Part shown: one piece after another, positions 15,284 to 22,873 of the stretch
Layout: each line of letters begins with the position of its first letter
How positions within the stretch are numbered: position 1 is the first letter of the stretch
Origin: Alphaproteobacteria bacterium UBA6038
Lineage (GTDB): Bacteria; Pseudomonadota; Alphaproteobacteria; Micropepsales; Micropepsaceae
NCBI GenBank assembly: GCA_002429315.1
Contig: DIZC01000002.1
Coordinates: forward strand, 18,612 to 44,497
Direction: 5' to 3'
DNA: 25,886 nucleotides
Notes under the pieces: generated by a model
The model's input: only the letters and a program-made list of their open reading frames with translations
What the model was told of the DNA's origin: nothing
Databases searched by the model: none
Program-made: the position numbers and the translations under genes

Positions 15284-16807
15284 CTATTCGGCCGCTGCGG
15301 GGGCGTCGAGGATCGCCCAGCGCGGCGCCTTGGCGTGATGCATCCCGTACACGGCGAAGATGATGATGCCGATGACGGTCCACGCCAAAAGCCGCAGCCA
15401 GGTATCGGCCGGCAGCCAGGACATCATTGCGCCGCACATGATGATGCCGAGCGGCGCCACGACCCATACGATCGGGGTGCGGAACGGGCGGATCGCGCGC
15501 GGACGCCGGATGCGCAGCACCATCACGCCGAAGCAGACGATGACGAACGCGAGCAGCGTGCCGATGGAGACCAGCTCGCCAAGAATATCGAGCGGCAGAG
15601 CACCGGCGAGAATTGCCGCAAAGACGCCGGTGATCACGGTGCCTTTCCACGGCGTGCGGAAGCGCGGATGCACGCTGCAGAACAGTCCGGGAATCATGCC
15701 GTCCTTGCCCATGGCGTAGAAGATTCGCGATTGGCCCAGGATGAGCACCAGCACCACCGAGGCCAGCCCGACCACCGCACCCACATTGACGAACGGCGAC
15801 AGCCAGCGGGTTTCTGGAATCGAGCTGGTCGCCATGGAGACAGGATGGGCGACATTCAGCGTGGTGTAGGACGCAAGCCCCGTCAGCACATACGACATCA
15901 GCATGTAGAGCACGGTGCAGATCAGCAACGATCCCAGGATACCGATGGGCACGTCCCGCTGCGGACGTCGCGCCTCCTGTGCGGCCACGCTGACTGCATC
16001 GAAACCGATATAGGCGAAGAAGATAACGCCGGTGGCGCGAAGCACGCCGCTCCAGCCGAAATTGCCCCAGGTGCCGGTGTTGGCCGGAATGAAGGGAGTC
16101 TGGTTGGCCGCAACGACATGCGGCAGGCCCGCCGCGATCACCAGCACGACGATGCAGAGCTTGATGGCCACCATGGCATTGTTGAAGTTCGCCGACAGGT
16201 GCACGCCGACGATCAGCACCATCGTCACCAGCGCAATCAGCGCGACCGCCGGCAAATTGAAAAAGGTCCCCGTGGTGCCGAGATGATGAATAGCGTCGAT
16301 CCCAGTCGCGTGCGCATTGTAGATGGGGCAGTGCACATCGGTGGCGACGCACAGCGGCGCCGAAGCGAACTTCGCCGGAATGGTGACGCCGAGATAGCGC
16401 ATCAGGTCGTTGAAATAACCGGCCCATCCCACCGCAACCGTGGACGCAGCGGCGAGATATTCCAGCACCAGATTCCAGCCGATGAACCAGGCCATAAAGC
16501 GACCGAGCGTGGCAAAGGTATAGGTGTAGGCGCTTCCGGCCACCGGGATCATGGCGGCGTATTCGGCGTAACAGAGGCCGGCGAACAGGCAGCCCGTGCC
16601 GGCGATGGCAAAGGAAATGACGACCCCCGGGCCGGCGTAGCTCGCTGCCGCGTGACCAGTGATGACGAAAATACCGGCGCCGATAATGGCGCCAATGCCC
16701 AAAGCGATCAGATGGAGCGGCCCCAGCGCCCGCTTCAGCTCATTCTCCGGTTCCGGCCCCTCCGGTCCTTCCAGCACGCCCGTCTGATCCATATGCGGCC
16801 CGGCCAT
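15284..16807 (-). CDS. APC superfamily amino acid permease (tandem paralogue)
   Basis: A 507-residue permease, first gene of the permease-permease-ubiD group, with a good ribosome site (AAGGGGG) before ATG 16807. Motifs parallel the neighbour almost word for word: GIGAIIGAGIFVITG, CYAEYAAMIPVAGSAYTYTF, GRFMAWFIGWNLVLEYLA and AAQEARRPQRDVPIGILGSL. The clearest difference is a longer loop near residues 165-190 (APLCVATDVHCPIYNAHATG) with two Cys that may sit on the periplasmic side. It belongs to the CAT-like branch of the APC superfamily and is an inner-membrane amino acid importer by inference. The pair probably differ in substrate. Transport direction and specificity are unknown. Confidence 0.92.
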   Translation of the reverse strand: MAGPHMDQTGVLEGPEGPEPENELKRALGPLHLIALGIGAIIGAGIFVITGHAAASYAGPGVVISFAIAGTGCLFAGLCYAEYAAMIPVAGSAYTYTFATLGRFMAWFIGWNLVLEYLAAASTVAVGWAGYFNDLMRYLGVTIPAKFASAPLCVATDVHCPIYNAHATGIDAIHHLGTTGTFFNLPAVALIALVTMVLIVGVHLSANFNNAMVAIKLCIVVLVIAAGLPHVVAANQTPFIPANTGTWGNFGWSGVLRATGVIFFAYIGFDAVSVAAQEARRPQRDVPIGILGSLLICTVLYMLMSYVLTGLASYTTLNVAHPVSMATSSIPETRWLSPFVNVGAVVGLASVVLVLILGQSRIFYAMGKDGMIPGLFCSVHPRFRTPWKGTVITGVFAAILAGALPLDILGELVSIGTLLAFVIVCFGVMVLRIRRPRAIRPFRTPIVWVVAPLGIIMCGAMMSWLPADTWLRLLAWTVIGIIIFAVYGMHHAKAPRWAILDAPAAAE

Positions 16808-16888
16808 GTCGCCCCCTTACACCTTGTTTTCGCGTCGGATTCGCGAGGCGCCAGCTTTGCACGGCCATCGGCAAACGCCAACAGCGGT

Positions 16889-17542
16889 TTAGGGCGCAAG
16901 CGCGTACACGCCGGTCTCGCGAATTTCCTGGTCTTCGAGTTCCCGGGTCGTCTGTACGCGATACGTTGCGAGCTTTTGTACGCCGATCTTCGGGAAATAG
17001 GAGCGACCAGGATCGCCCAGCAATACCCGAGTGCCTCCGCGGGCTTGCTCTCCGAGCCAGATGAGCAGGTGCTCCGCCAGCGGCCGCTCGTAACACATGT
17101 CGCCGAGGAGGATGACGTCCCAAGAATCTTGCGAACCGATCACGTCGTTCATGGTGCTCGTGATCGAAACACCGTTGGCGGCCGCATTGAGTTCGATGGC
17201 GGCAAGCGCGAAGGAATCGATGTCGCACGCGAGCACGCCCGCCGCGCCTGCTTTGGCCGCCGCGATCGCCACAAGCCCGGAGCCGGAGCCGAAATCGAGT
17301 ATCGAGCGGCCGGCAACTTCCCGCGGATGATCCAAAACATAGCGTGCGAGCGCCTGTCCGCCGGCCCACGCAAAGGCCCAATAGGGCGGGGGAATGCCTT
17401 CGGCTTCCAACTCCTCTTCCGTTTTGCGCCACAGCGGCACCACTTCGGTTGCCAGATGCAGCCGGATTTCGGGCACCAGTGGCGGCGCGATCAGCGCTGT
17501 GTTTTCCCGGATGAACTGTGCCGGATCGTGCGGAAGGTTCAC
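16889..17542 (-). CDS. Class I SAM methyltransferase, ETF-beta lysine methyltransferase (METTL20)-like
   Basis: A 217-residue seven-beta-strand methyltransferase of the family 16 / Nnt1-like group. Motif I is DFGSGSG (83-89), the acidic post-I residue is in CDIDS (106-110), and GDMCYE (147-152) followed by GDPGR (176-180) is the pattern of the METTL20 enzymes, which methylate lysines of electron-transfer flavoprotein beta; an alphaproteobacterial relative is also reported to act on ribosomal L7/L12. The substrate here is inferred from family motifs only. The GTG start at 17542 overlaps the stop of the desaturase gene as GTGA, so it is probably the third gene of a ubiA-desaturase-methyltransferase transcript. 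Cytoplasmic; no signal sequence. Confidence 0.82.
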   Translation of the reverse strand: MNLPHDPAQFIRENTALIAPPLVPEIRLHLATEVVPLWRKTEEELEAEGIPPPYWAFAWAGGQALARYVLDHPREVAGRSILDFGSGSGLVAIAAAKAGAAGVLACDIDSFALAAIELNAAANGVSITSTMNDVIGSQDSWDVILLGDMCYERPLAEHLLIWLGEQARGGTRVLLGDPGRSYFPKIGVQKLATYRVQTTRELEDQEIRETGVYALAP

Positions 17543-18492
17543 GCGGGCTGTGGAAGCGGCTCAGGCTTGGAAACCGCGAGGCGCAGCATGGTCGGATAGT
17601 TCGGCTGAGTCTCCATCCGCGGACCATACCCTTTGGCCAGCAACAGCGCATGCAGCGCCGGGAGATTGAAGCATGGAACGTGCATCAGCATGTGATGATC
17701 GACGTGATAATTCACCCAATACGGCGCGATGAATGCGCGCTCCAGGAACGAGGCATACGTCGTCCGCGCATTGCGCAGCACGTCGTCATTGTCCGGCACC
17801 ACGGCGTGCTCGGCGATGTTGCGGATGCGGGTGATCACCTGCTGCCAGGTGAGCAGCGGCAGGAGCCAGAACATCAGGTAATAGTGGGGCTTGCCGAAGA
17901 CGGTGAGCAGCGCGAGCAATACCGCATTGGCGATCAGGGGCCCGCCGAGTTTGTGGCGAAAGGTGGCGAAGCGCACGGGGAACGGCTCGCTCGGTTTGCC
18001 GAGTGCCGCGCGAATCTGCGCGCGCCGCTGCTTGAATCCAGTCTGCCCGGTGATGTCGCGGATCATCTTGCGCCGAAAGCTCGCGCGCGTAATCGGGAAG
18101 GGTGCCGAGAGCCCGAGGTCGGGATCGTCCGGCTGCTGTGTCGAGCGATGATGCTTCAGGTGATAGTGGCGATACGGGATCGTGTCGGTGAACACCGGAT
18201 AGGCGCACAGCCACTGGCTCACAGGATCGTTCCACCGTTTTGTGCGCATCAACACGCCGTGTGCGCCATCGTGCATCAGGATGGCGAGCCCCAGCTGGCG
18301 GCTCCCGATCACCAGCACGGCCAGCACGAACGTCAGCGGATTCGGCCACAGCGCGTAAAGCGCCATCGCGGCACCGATCACCGCCCAGGCATGCGCCGCG
18401 CACAGCAGGCCTTTGAGATCGGAGCGCGTGCGCACGGCCGCCATCTCTTGCGGCGTAAACACCTTCGTCGGGTCGAAGCGCTCAACGTTCAC
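17539..18492 (-). CDS. Membrane fatty acid desaturase family protein
   Basis: A 317-residue integral membrane di-iron protein. The GTG at 18492 is used because it is seven bases past the ubiA stop; the open frame upstream lies inside ubiA. Three histidine clusters are intact: HDGAH (74-78), HYHLKHH (109-115) and HVDHH (263-267), with an additional EHA at 228-230. Two hydrophobic hairpins (about 30-75 and 185-220) surround them. These coordinate an oxygen-activating di-iron centre for desaturation or hydroxylation of lipid chains. The family also includes ketolases and hydroxylases, so product chemistry is open. Placement after ubiA raises the possibility of a lipid or quinone substrate, but there is no direct sign of that. 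Confidence 0.85.
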   Translation of the reverse strand: MNVERFDPTKVFTPQEMAAVRTRSDLKGLLCAAHAWAVIGAAMALYALWPNPLTFVLAVLVIGSRQLGLAILMHDGAHGVLMRTKRWNDPVSQWLCAYPVFTDTIPYRHYHLKHHRSTQQPDDPDLGLSAPFPITRASFRRKMIRDITGQTGFKQRRAQIRAALGKPSEPFPVRFATFRHKLGGPLIANAVLLALLTVFGKPHYYLMFWLLPLLTWQQVITRIRNIAEHAVVPDNDDVLRNARTTYASFLERAFIAPYWVNYHVDHHMLMHVPCFNLPALHALLLAKGYGPRMETQPNYPTMLRLAVSKPEPLPQPA

Positions 18493-18499
18493 GGCACGA

Positions 18500-19462
18500 T
18501 TATACGCCGGTCGCGCCCGCTTGGGGAATCCAGCTGGCGATCGCCACCGCCAGCGCAATCAGGGCGCCAGCGTCGCGGTTGGCGCGGAACAGTTGCAGGG
18601 CAGTCTCGGGTGATTCGATATCGAGGCGGCGGACCTGCCAGATGAAATGGGCAAGGGCGGGAAGGAGCAGGAACGCAGCGAATGGCGTGCGGAGGCCGAA
18701 CACGGCCGCGGCAGCGATCAGCGCATAGGCCATCAGGTAGAACAGAAAGATCCAAGTGCGGGCGTGGGTGCCGAACAGCCGCGCGGTCGATTTCACGCCG
18801 GCCAAAGCGTCGTCTTCCGCGTCCTGCAACGCGTAGATCGTGTCGTAACCGAGTGTCCAGAAGAAGCAGCCGGCGTACAGCACCAGGTCGGCGGCGGTGA
18901 TCCGCCCGGCCTGCGCGGCGAAGCCGAGCAGGGCGCCCCAGTTGAAGGTAAGGCCCAGCCACGCCTGGGGCCACCACGTGAGCCGCTTCATGAAGGGATA
19001 GATCGCGATCAGAACCAGCGATGCCGCGCCGATCAGAACTGCGAACCGGTTAAGGCAAAGCAGAATGACGAAGCCAACGGCACACTGCGCTGCGGCGAAC
19101 ACCCAGGCCTGTCTGACCGACACCGCGCCAGACGGAATCGGCCGGCCGCGCGTGCGCGCCACCCTGGCGTCGATGTCGCGGTCCATGATGTCATTGTAGG
19201 TGCAGCCGGCGCCCCGCATGACAATGGCGCCGATCCCGAACAGAACCAGCAGCGCCCAGTCTGTCGCAACATGAAGGTATCCGCGATGGTGTTGGGCTGC
19301 GCCCAGCGACAGCCCAAACACGCACGGCCAATAGAGCAGCCACGTTCCAATGGGCCGGTCGAGTCGCGCCAGCCGCAAATACGGCTGCCAGACAGACGGC
19401 GCACCTTCTACCCAGGTGCGACCGGCCGCGTCGGCGGGGATTGCTTGCGTTTCTTCCGCCAT
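18500..19462 (-). CDS. ubiA: 4-hydroxybenzoate polyprenyltransferase
   Basis: A 320-residue integral membrane prenyltransferase that attaches the polyprenyl tail to 4-hydroxybenzoate, the first membrane step of ubiquinone synthesis. The first Asp-rich motif is GCTYNDIMDRDIDARVARTR (N90, D91, D94, D98) and the second is YDTIYALQDAEDD (D208, D214, D218); both bind the Mg-diphosphate. About eight or nine hydrophobic helices fill the rest. RPIPSGAVS after the first motif is characteristic of UbiA. The ATG (19462-19460) lies back to back with rsmE on the other strand. The partner decarboxylase ubiD is at 12275-13801. Confidence in the assignment is high. Confidence 0.95.
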   Translation of the reverse strand: MAEETQAIPADAAGRTWVEGAPSVWQPYLRLARLDRPIGTWLLYWPCVFGLSLGAAQHHRGYLHVATDWALLVLFGIGAIVMRGAGCTYNDIMDRDIDARVARTRGRPIPSGAVSVRQAWVFAAAQCAVGFVILLCLNRFAVLIGAASLVLIAIYPFMKRLTWWPQAWLGLTFNWGALLGFAAQAGRITAADLVLYAGCFFWTLGYDTIYALQDAEDDALAGVKSTARLFGTHARTWIFLFYLMAYALIAAAAVFGLRTPFAAFLLLPALAHFIWQVRRLDIESPETALQLFRANRDAGALIALAVAIASWIPQAGATGV

Positions 19463-19502
19463 GTCTCACTCTCTCACGCCGGTACTGGATTGGCCAAAGG
19501 GT

Positions 19503-20249
19503 ATGAACGCACATCTCGCGGAAACGGGCGGCAAGGTGCGGCTCTATGTCGAGGCGGCGCTGGACGCGGGCGCGCGCGTCGAAGCAACCGAAGCGCAGGA
19601 GCATTACCTGCTGCATGTGATGCGCGCGAGGGCAGGGGATCGTGTTTCCCTCTTCAACGGCCGCGACGGCGAATGGCTGGCGCGTGTTGCGGAAGTGACG
19701 AAGCGAGGGTGCACGTTCGAATGCGATCGGCAAACGCGACCGCAGCAAGGCACCCTGGACCTCTGGCTGTGCTTTGCGCCCATCAAGAAGACACCCGCCG
19801 ACTACCTCGCGCAGAAGGCAACCGAGCTCGGCGTCTCGGTACTGCAGCCGGTGATCACGCGGCGAACTATCGTGTCGCGCGTCAATGTCGAACGCATGCG
19901 CGCGAACGCCATCGAAGCGGCCGAGCAATCGGACCGCCTCACCGTCCCGGAAGTCCGCGAACCGCTCCCGCTCGACAAGCTGCTGGCAGCCTGGCCCGCA
20001 GACCGCCGCCTCCTGTTCTGCGATGAAGCCGGCGAAGCCTCCCCGATCGTGGAGGCGTTGCGGGCCGCTTTTGGCGCCTGGGCTGTGCTCACCGGTCCGG
20101 AAGGCGGCTTCGATCTCGCCGAGCGCGCGGCCATCCGCGCGCTACCGTACGTGTTCCCAGTGTCGCTCGGGCCCCGCATTCTGCGCGCCGACACCGCGGC
20201 GCTGGCGGCGCTGGCCGTCTGGCAGGCGCTGGTGGGCGACTGGCGCTGA
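19503..20249 (+). CDS. rsmE: 16S rRNA (uracil(1498)-N(3))-methyltransferase
   Basis: A 248-residue SPOUT-family methyltransferase that methylates U1498 of 16S rRNA. The N-terminal PUA-like part runs from VRLYVEAALDAGARV through HYLLHVMRARAGDRVSLFNG; the C-terminal trefoil-knot part has LTGPEGGFDLAERAAI and SLGPRILRADTAALAAL, the SAM-binding signature of RsmE. ATG 19503 is chosen because the family usually begins just before the RLYVE strand, with AAAGG upstream; an in-frame ATG at 19461 would add 14 residues and would interlock with the ubiA start as CATG. The gene reads towards gshA, 104 bases away from the gshA start. It is divergent from ubiA. Confidence 0.93.
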   Translation: MNAHLAETGGKVRLYVEAALDAGARVEATEAQEHYLLHVMRARAGDRVSLFNGRDGEWLARVAEVTKRGCTFECDRQTRPQQGTLDLWLCFAPIKKTPADYLAQKATELGVSVLQPVITRRTIVSRVNVERMRANAIEAAEQSDRLTVPEVREPLPLDKLLAAWPADRRLLFCDEAGEASPIVEALRAAFGAWAVLTGPEGGFDLAERAAIRALPYVFPVSLGPRILRADTAALAALAVWQALVGDWR

Positions 20250-20298
20250 GCCTTGCCGCCTGCACGGTTCAAAACTACATACGACGGATCGGCTGAAA

Positions 20299-20304
20299 TA
20301 AAAT
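20299..20304 (+). promoter_or_regulatory. Possible -10 element before gshA
   Basis: TAAAAT (five of six matches to TATAAT) lies in the only AT-rich patch of the 104-base rsmE-gshA gap, 50 bases before the gshA ATG. The hexamer 17 bases upstream (TACATA) is a weak -35. It could give gshA its own promoter; the evidence is only base composition and the hexamer. Confidence 0.25.
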
Positions 20305-20353
20305 TCACGCGAGCGCCGAGGGGGTGCCGCACCGCGCGGCCGGAGGAGGCGTC

Positions 20354-21718
20354 ATGTCCATACCGCAGCATGCGGGTGGCCCGATCGGGTCGCGGGACGA
20401 CCTCGTCCGCTACACGGAGCATGGCTGCAAGCCGCGCGAGGCTTGGCGCATTGGCACCGAGCACGAGAAGTTTGTCTACGATCTCGCCACCCACAAGCCG
20501 CTGGCCTATGACGGCCGGCCCGGCATCCGTGCACTACTAGAAGGCATGCGCCGCTTCGGCTGGGTGCCGGTGATGGAAGGCGACAACATCATCGGCCTCT
20601 CCGGTAAGGATGGCGCCATCAGCCTGGAGCCCGGGGGACAATTCGAGCTCTCTGGCGCGGCGTTGAAAACCGTCCACGAAACCTGCCACGAGGTGAACAC
20701 GCATCAGGAGCAGGTGCGCCAGGTAGCCAACGAAATCGGCGCGGGGGTAATCGGCCTCGGTTATGCGCCCACCTGGCGGCTCGACGACGTCTCGATGATG
20801 CCAAAGGGCCGCTACCAGATCATGCGCAACTACATGCCGAAGGTCGGCGGCCTCGGGCTCGAGATGATGTTCCGCACCTGCACGGTGCAGGTGAACCTCG
20901 ATTTCTCCGACGAAGCCGACATGGTGAAGAAATTTCGCGTCGGGCTGGCGCTGCAACCGGTTGCCACCGCGCTGTTTGCCAATTCGCCGTTCCGCGAAGG
21001 CAAGCCGAGCGGGTTTCTCTCCTACCGCTCGCATGTGTGGACGGATGTCGACAACGACCGTGCAGGCATGCTGCCGTTCGTGTTCGAAAGCGGCATGGGG
21101 TTCGAGCGCTATGTCGATTATGCGCTCGATGTGCCGATGTATTTCGTCTATCGCGACGGCCGCTATATCGACGTCGCGGGGCGAAGCTTTCGCGCCTTTC
21201 TCGAAGGCCGGGTGCCTGAGCTGAAGGGCATCACGCCCACTATGGACGATTGGGCGGATCACCTCACCACCATTTTTCCCGAAGTGCGGCTGAAGACGTT
21301 TCTCGAAACGCGCGGCGCGGATGGCGGCTCGTGGCGGCGCATCTGCGGCCTGCCGGCGCTGTGGGTCGGCATTTATTACGATCAAACCGCGCTGAATACC
21401 GCATGGGATCTGGTGAAGGACTGGACCGCGGAGGAGCGCGAAGCCATGCGCCAGGCCGTGCCGGCGCTCGGCTTCCGCACGCCGATCCGCAACCGCACCA
21501 TCGGCGACCTCGCGCGCGGCATGCTGGACATTTCCGCAGCGGGCCTGCGCCGCCGCGCGAACGAGGACACGTCCGGCACGTCGGAAGAGGGTTTTCTCGT
21601 ACCGCTACGCGAACTCGTCGAGCGCGGCTACACGCGGTCCGAAGAACTGCTGCGCAAATTCCACGGCGAGTGGCGGGGTGATCTCGCGCGCCTGTTCACT
21701 GAATACAATTTCCTCTGA
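20354..21718 (+). CDS. gshA: Glutamate--cysteine ligase, plant/alphaproteobacterial type
   Basis: A 454-residue enzyme making gamma-glutamylcysteine, the first step of glutathione synthesis, in the cytoplasm. ATG 20354 follows a very strong ribosome site (GGAGGAGG, 20342-20349) at four to five bases; the GTG at 20324 has none. The N-terminal block WRIGTEHEKFVYD, then GLSGKDGAISLEPGGQFELSGA, the RTCTVQVNLDFSDE strand and FESGMGFERYVDYALDVPMYF are hallmarks of the plant-type GCS2 family rather than the E. coli type. Two Cys pairs known to regulate the plant enzyme are not obviously reproduced, so redox control is not claimed. Glutathione is also a plausible co-substrate for the MAPEG protein at 9502-9936. 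Confidence 0.95.
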   Translation: MSIPQHAGGPIGSRDDLVRYTEHGCKPREAWRIGTEHEKFVYDLATHKPLAYDGRPGIRALLEGMRRFGWVPVMEGDNIIGLSGKDGAISLEPGGQFELSGAALKTVHETCHEVNTHQEQVRQVANEIGAGVIGLGYAPTWRLDDVSMMPKGRYQIMRNYMPKVGGLGLEMMFRTCTVQVNLDFSDEADMVKKFRVGLALQPVATALFANSPFREGKPSGFLSYRSHVWTDVDNDRAGMLPFVFESGMGFERYVDYALDVPMYFVYRDGRYIDVAGRSFRAFLEGRVPELKGITPTMDDWADHLTTIFPEVRLKTFLETRGADGGSWRRICGLPALWVGIYYDQTALNTAWDLVKDWTAEEREAMRQAVPALGFRTPIRNRTIGDLARGMLDISAAGLRRRANEDTSGTSEEGFLVPLRELVERGYTRSEELLRKFHGEWRGDLARLFTEYNFL

Positions 21719-21751
21719 CGATCTGGGCGCGCGCTGAAAGGAAAGGAAAAA

Positions 21752-22186
21752 ATGGCCGGTTCGATCGATCCGCTGCGTGAACAGTTCGAGGCTTTTAAGG
21801 CGCTGCCCCGCGATACGCCCATCCAGATGCTCAATCTCATCCGGCTGCGCGACACTGCGGCGTATCCGGAAGAACATCCCGATCACGGCAAGAATTTGAG
21901 CGGGCTCGAAGCCTACCGTGCATACGGGCGCAGCTCCGGGCCGATCTTCCGTCGCGTGGGCGGCAAACAGGTGTGGGCGGGCAGGCCCGAGGCGGTGGTT
22001 ACCGGTCCGGCCGGCGAGAAATGGGATCTCGCCTTCATTGCCGAATATCCCAGCGCGGCGGCATTCCTCGCCATGGTCACTGATCCGGAATACAGGGAGC
22101 ACGTGAAGCACCGCCAGGCGGCGGTGCTGGATTCGCGACTCATCCGCCTGGAGCCGCTCAATCCAGGTGCCACTTTCGGCGAGTGA
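21752..22186 (+). CDS. DUF1330-like dimeric alpha/beta barrel protein
   Basis: A 144-residue cytoplasmic protein starting at ATG 21752 after a purine-rich ribosome site (GAAAGGAAAGGAAAA). The fold signature is a ferredoxin-like alpha/beta barrel: IQMLNLIRLRD, then LEAYRAYGRSSGPIFRRVGGKQVWAG, WDLAFIAEYPSAAAFLAMVTDPEYREHVKHRQAAVLDSRLIRL, which matches the DUF1330 family. These proteins usually dimerise; some relatives are monooxygenase- or chlorite-dismutase-like, but here no heme or catalytic residues are evident. It follows gshA by 33 bases on the same strand and may be cotranscribed. The function is unknown. It is convergent with the ccdB gene 27 bases away, with no clear terminator between them. 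Confidence 0.8.
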   Translation: MAGSIDPLREQFEAFKALPRDTPIQMLNLIRLRDTAAYPEEHPDHGKNLSGLEAYRAYGRSSGPIFRRVGGKQVWAGRPEAVVTGPAGEKWDLAFIAEYPSAAAFLAMVTDPEYREHVKHRQAAVLDSRLIRLEPLNPGATFGE

Positions 22187-22213
22187 ACAACTTCCGTTGG
22201 TAGGCGCTTTTGA

Positions 22214-22528
22214 TCAGATCCCGGCGAATACCAGATCGAGCGCCGAAATGATGCGGTAGCGCTCGGCTTCTAGGTTTGTGATCGGGTTCCGAAGGTACTT
22301 TGTGGAAATGGTGAACATCTCCGTCGGAGAGAGATAGAGCTGTCGTCCCCGGACGATGAGAATGGGATTCAGCCGTGGTTCCGGCCGAATGGCGGAGGTC
22401 GTGACAAGTGGGATGACGATCCGCGAGGGTCTGTCCGACCAGAATGCGTGCTGCACAACAAGAAGATATGGCCGCTCTTCCCGCCCGGCCTTCAGCGGAT
22501 TTGGGTACGCGTCAAACTGTCGGCTCAT
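22214..22528 (-). CDS. ccdB: CcdB family toxin
   Basis: A 104-residue protein from ATG 22528, with the CcdB pattern: MSRQFDAYPNP, RPYLLVVQHAFWSDRPSRIVIPLV, LNPILIVRGRQLYLSPTEMFTIS and the ending EAERYRIISALDLVFAGI. F-plasmid CcdB poisons DNA gyrase through its C-terminal Trp-Gly-Ile; here the last three residues are Ala-Gly-Ile, so the key Trp is missing, as in several chromosomal relatives. The start lies inside the antitoxin gene (17-base overlap), so translation depends on the antitoxin being read first. An ATG 24 bases upstream would be an alternative but lacks family match. Whether it still acts on gyrase is open. Confidence 0.88.
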   Translation of the reverse strand: MSRQFDAYPNPLKAGREERPYLLVVQHAFWSDRPSRIVIPLVTTSAIRPEPRLNPILIVRGRQLYLSPTEMFTISTKYLRNPITNLEAERYRIISALDLVFAGI

Positions 22529-22823
22529 CGAGGTCGACAAGCTCTTCGCCAAGAATGCCGTTTCGCTCGATATACGCGTTGTAGGAGTCGACCACGTGCT
22601 TATTTTCCGCGCGCCAGCGTCGGATGCGCTCCTCCTCTGTCAGCTTGTGCAGTGCCGCTTCCAACGTGCTTGAGAGATTCAGCTTCATTTGCTTGGCTAC
22701 CGCCAAAAGCTCGGCGTCGACAGAGAGATTCACAGCTAGCTTTCGTCGTGGCTTTGCGCTTCCAGGGCGACCGCGGCGCGGTTCTGAAGCGGCGCCGCGG
22801 AAGGTGCGCTTGGGCTCAGCCAT
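22512..22823 (-). CDS. ccdA: CcdA family antitoxin
   Basis: A 103-residue antitoxin from ATG 22823; ATGs at 22844 and 22838 would add seven or five residues, but a sigma70-like promoter ends at 22845, which would leave no leader for them. The N-terminal half is basic and Pro/Gly-rich (RRGRPGSAKPRRK), the middle KLAVNLSVDAELLAVAKQMKLNLSSTLEAAL is the ribbon-helix-helix DNA-binding fold of CcdA, and the C-terminal ENKHVVDSYNAYIERNGILGEELVDLD is the toxin-wrapping tail. It should bind CcdB and, with it, repress its own promoter. The toxin start overlaps its 3' end by 17 bases. The long basic N-terminus is an unusual extension. Confidence 0.87.
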   Translation of the reverse strand: MAEPKRTFRGAASEPRRGRPGSAKPRRKLAVNLSVDAELLAVAKQMKLNLSSTLEAALHKLTEEERIRRWRAENKHVVDSYNAYIERNGILGEELVDLDEPTV

Positions 22824-22836
22824 GCCGTTTTTCGTC

Positions 22837-22857
22837 ATGCGCATACTTTATGCGCAT
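22837..22857. promoter_or_regulatory. Candidate CcdAB operator: two copies of an 8-bp palindrome
   Basis: ATGCGCAT occurs at 22837-22844 and again at 22850-22857, five bases apart (13 bases centre to centre). Each copy is its own reverse complement. The second, extended to TATGCGCATA at 22849-22858 with flanks, overlaps the -10 of the ccdA promoter, and the first lies on the expected transcription start. Ribbon-helix-helix antitoxins bind such repeated short palindromes, so autoregulation is the likely role (inference). Confidence 0.6.
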
Positions 22858-22873
22858 AGGCTGTATGGGTCAA
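22845..22873 (-). promoter_or_regulatory. Promoter of ccdAB
   Basis: On the minus strand TTGACC (22873-22868, five of six matches to TTGACA) and TAAAGT (22850-22845, four of six to TATAAT) are separated by exactly 17 bases. The -35 overlaps the TGA stop of the KTSC ORF, and the predicted start is near 22838, upstream of the antitoxin ATG at 22823. The palindromes ATGCGCAT sit within it. Confidence 0.6.

Noticed and set aside
14595..16427. A 610-codon minus-strand open frame bridging both permeases
   Set aside because: It is an alternate frame of the permease genes, Arg/His/Gly-rich, without a fold or motif; the permease frames have clear family motifs.
15284..16807. Recent duplication or mobile-element origin of the permease pair
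   Set aside because: The proteins are similar in motifs but differ over much of their length, the DNA shows no flanking direct repeats or transposase, and base composition matches the neighbours. An old tandem duplication is enough.
13805..17599. A 1264-codon open frame on the plus strand
   Set aside because: It runs antisense to both permease genes and the methyltransferase. Its translation is a His/Arg/Asp/Gly-rich composition typical of the reverse of GC-rich helices, and its internal repetition simply mirrors the two paralogous permeases. No known domain is visible.
22187..22213. A bidirectional terminator between the DUF1330-like gene and ccdB
   Set aside because: I could not find a stable stem with a T-run in the 27-base gap.
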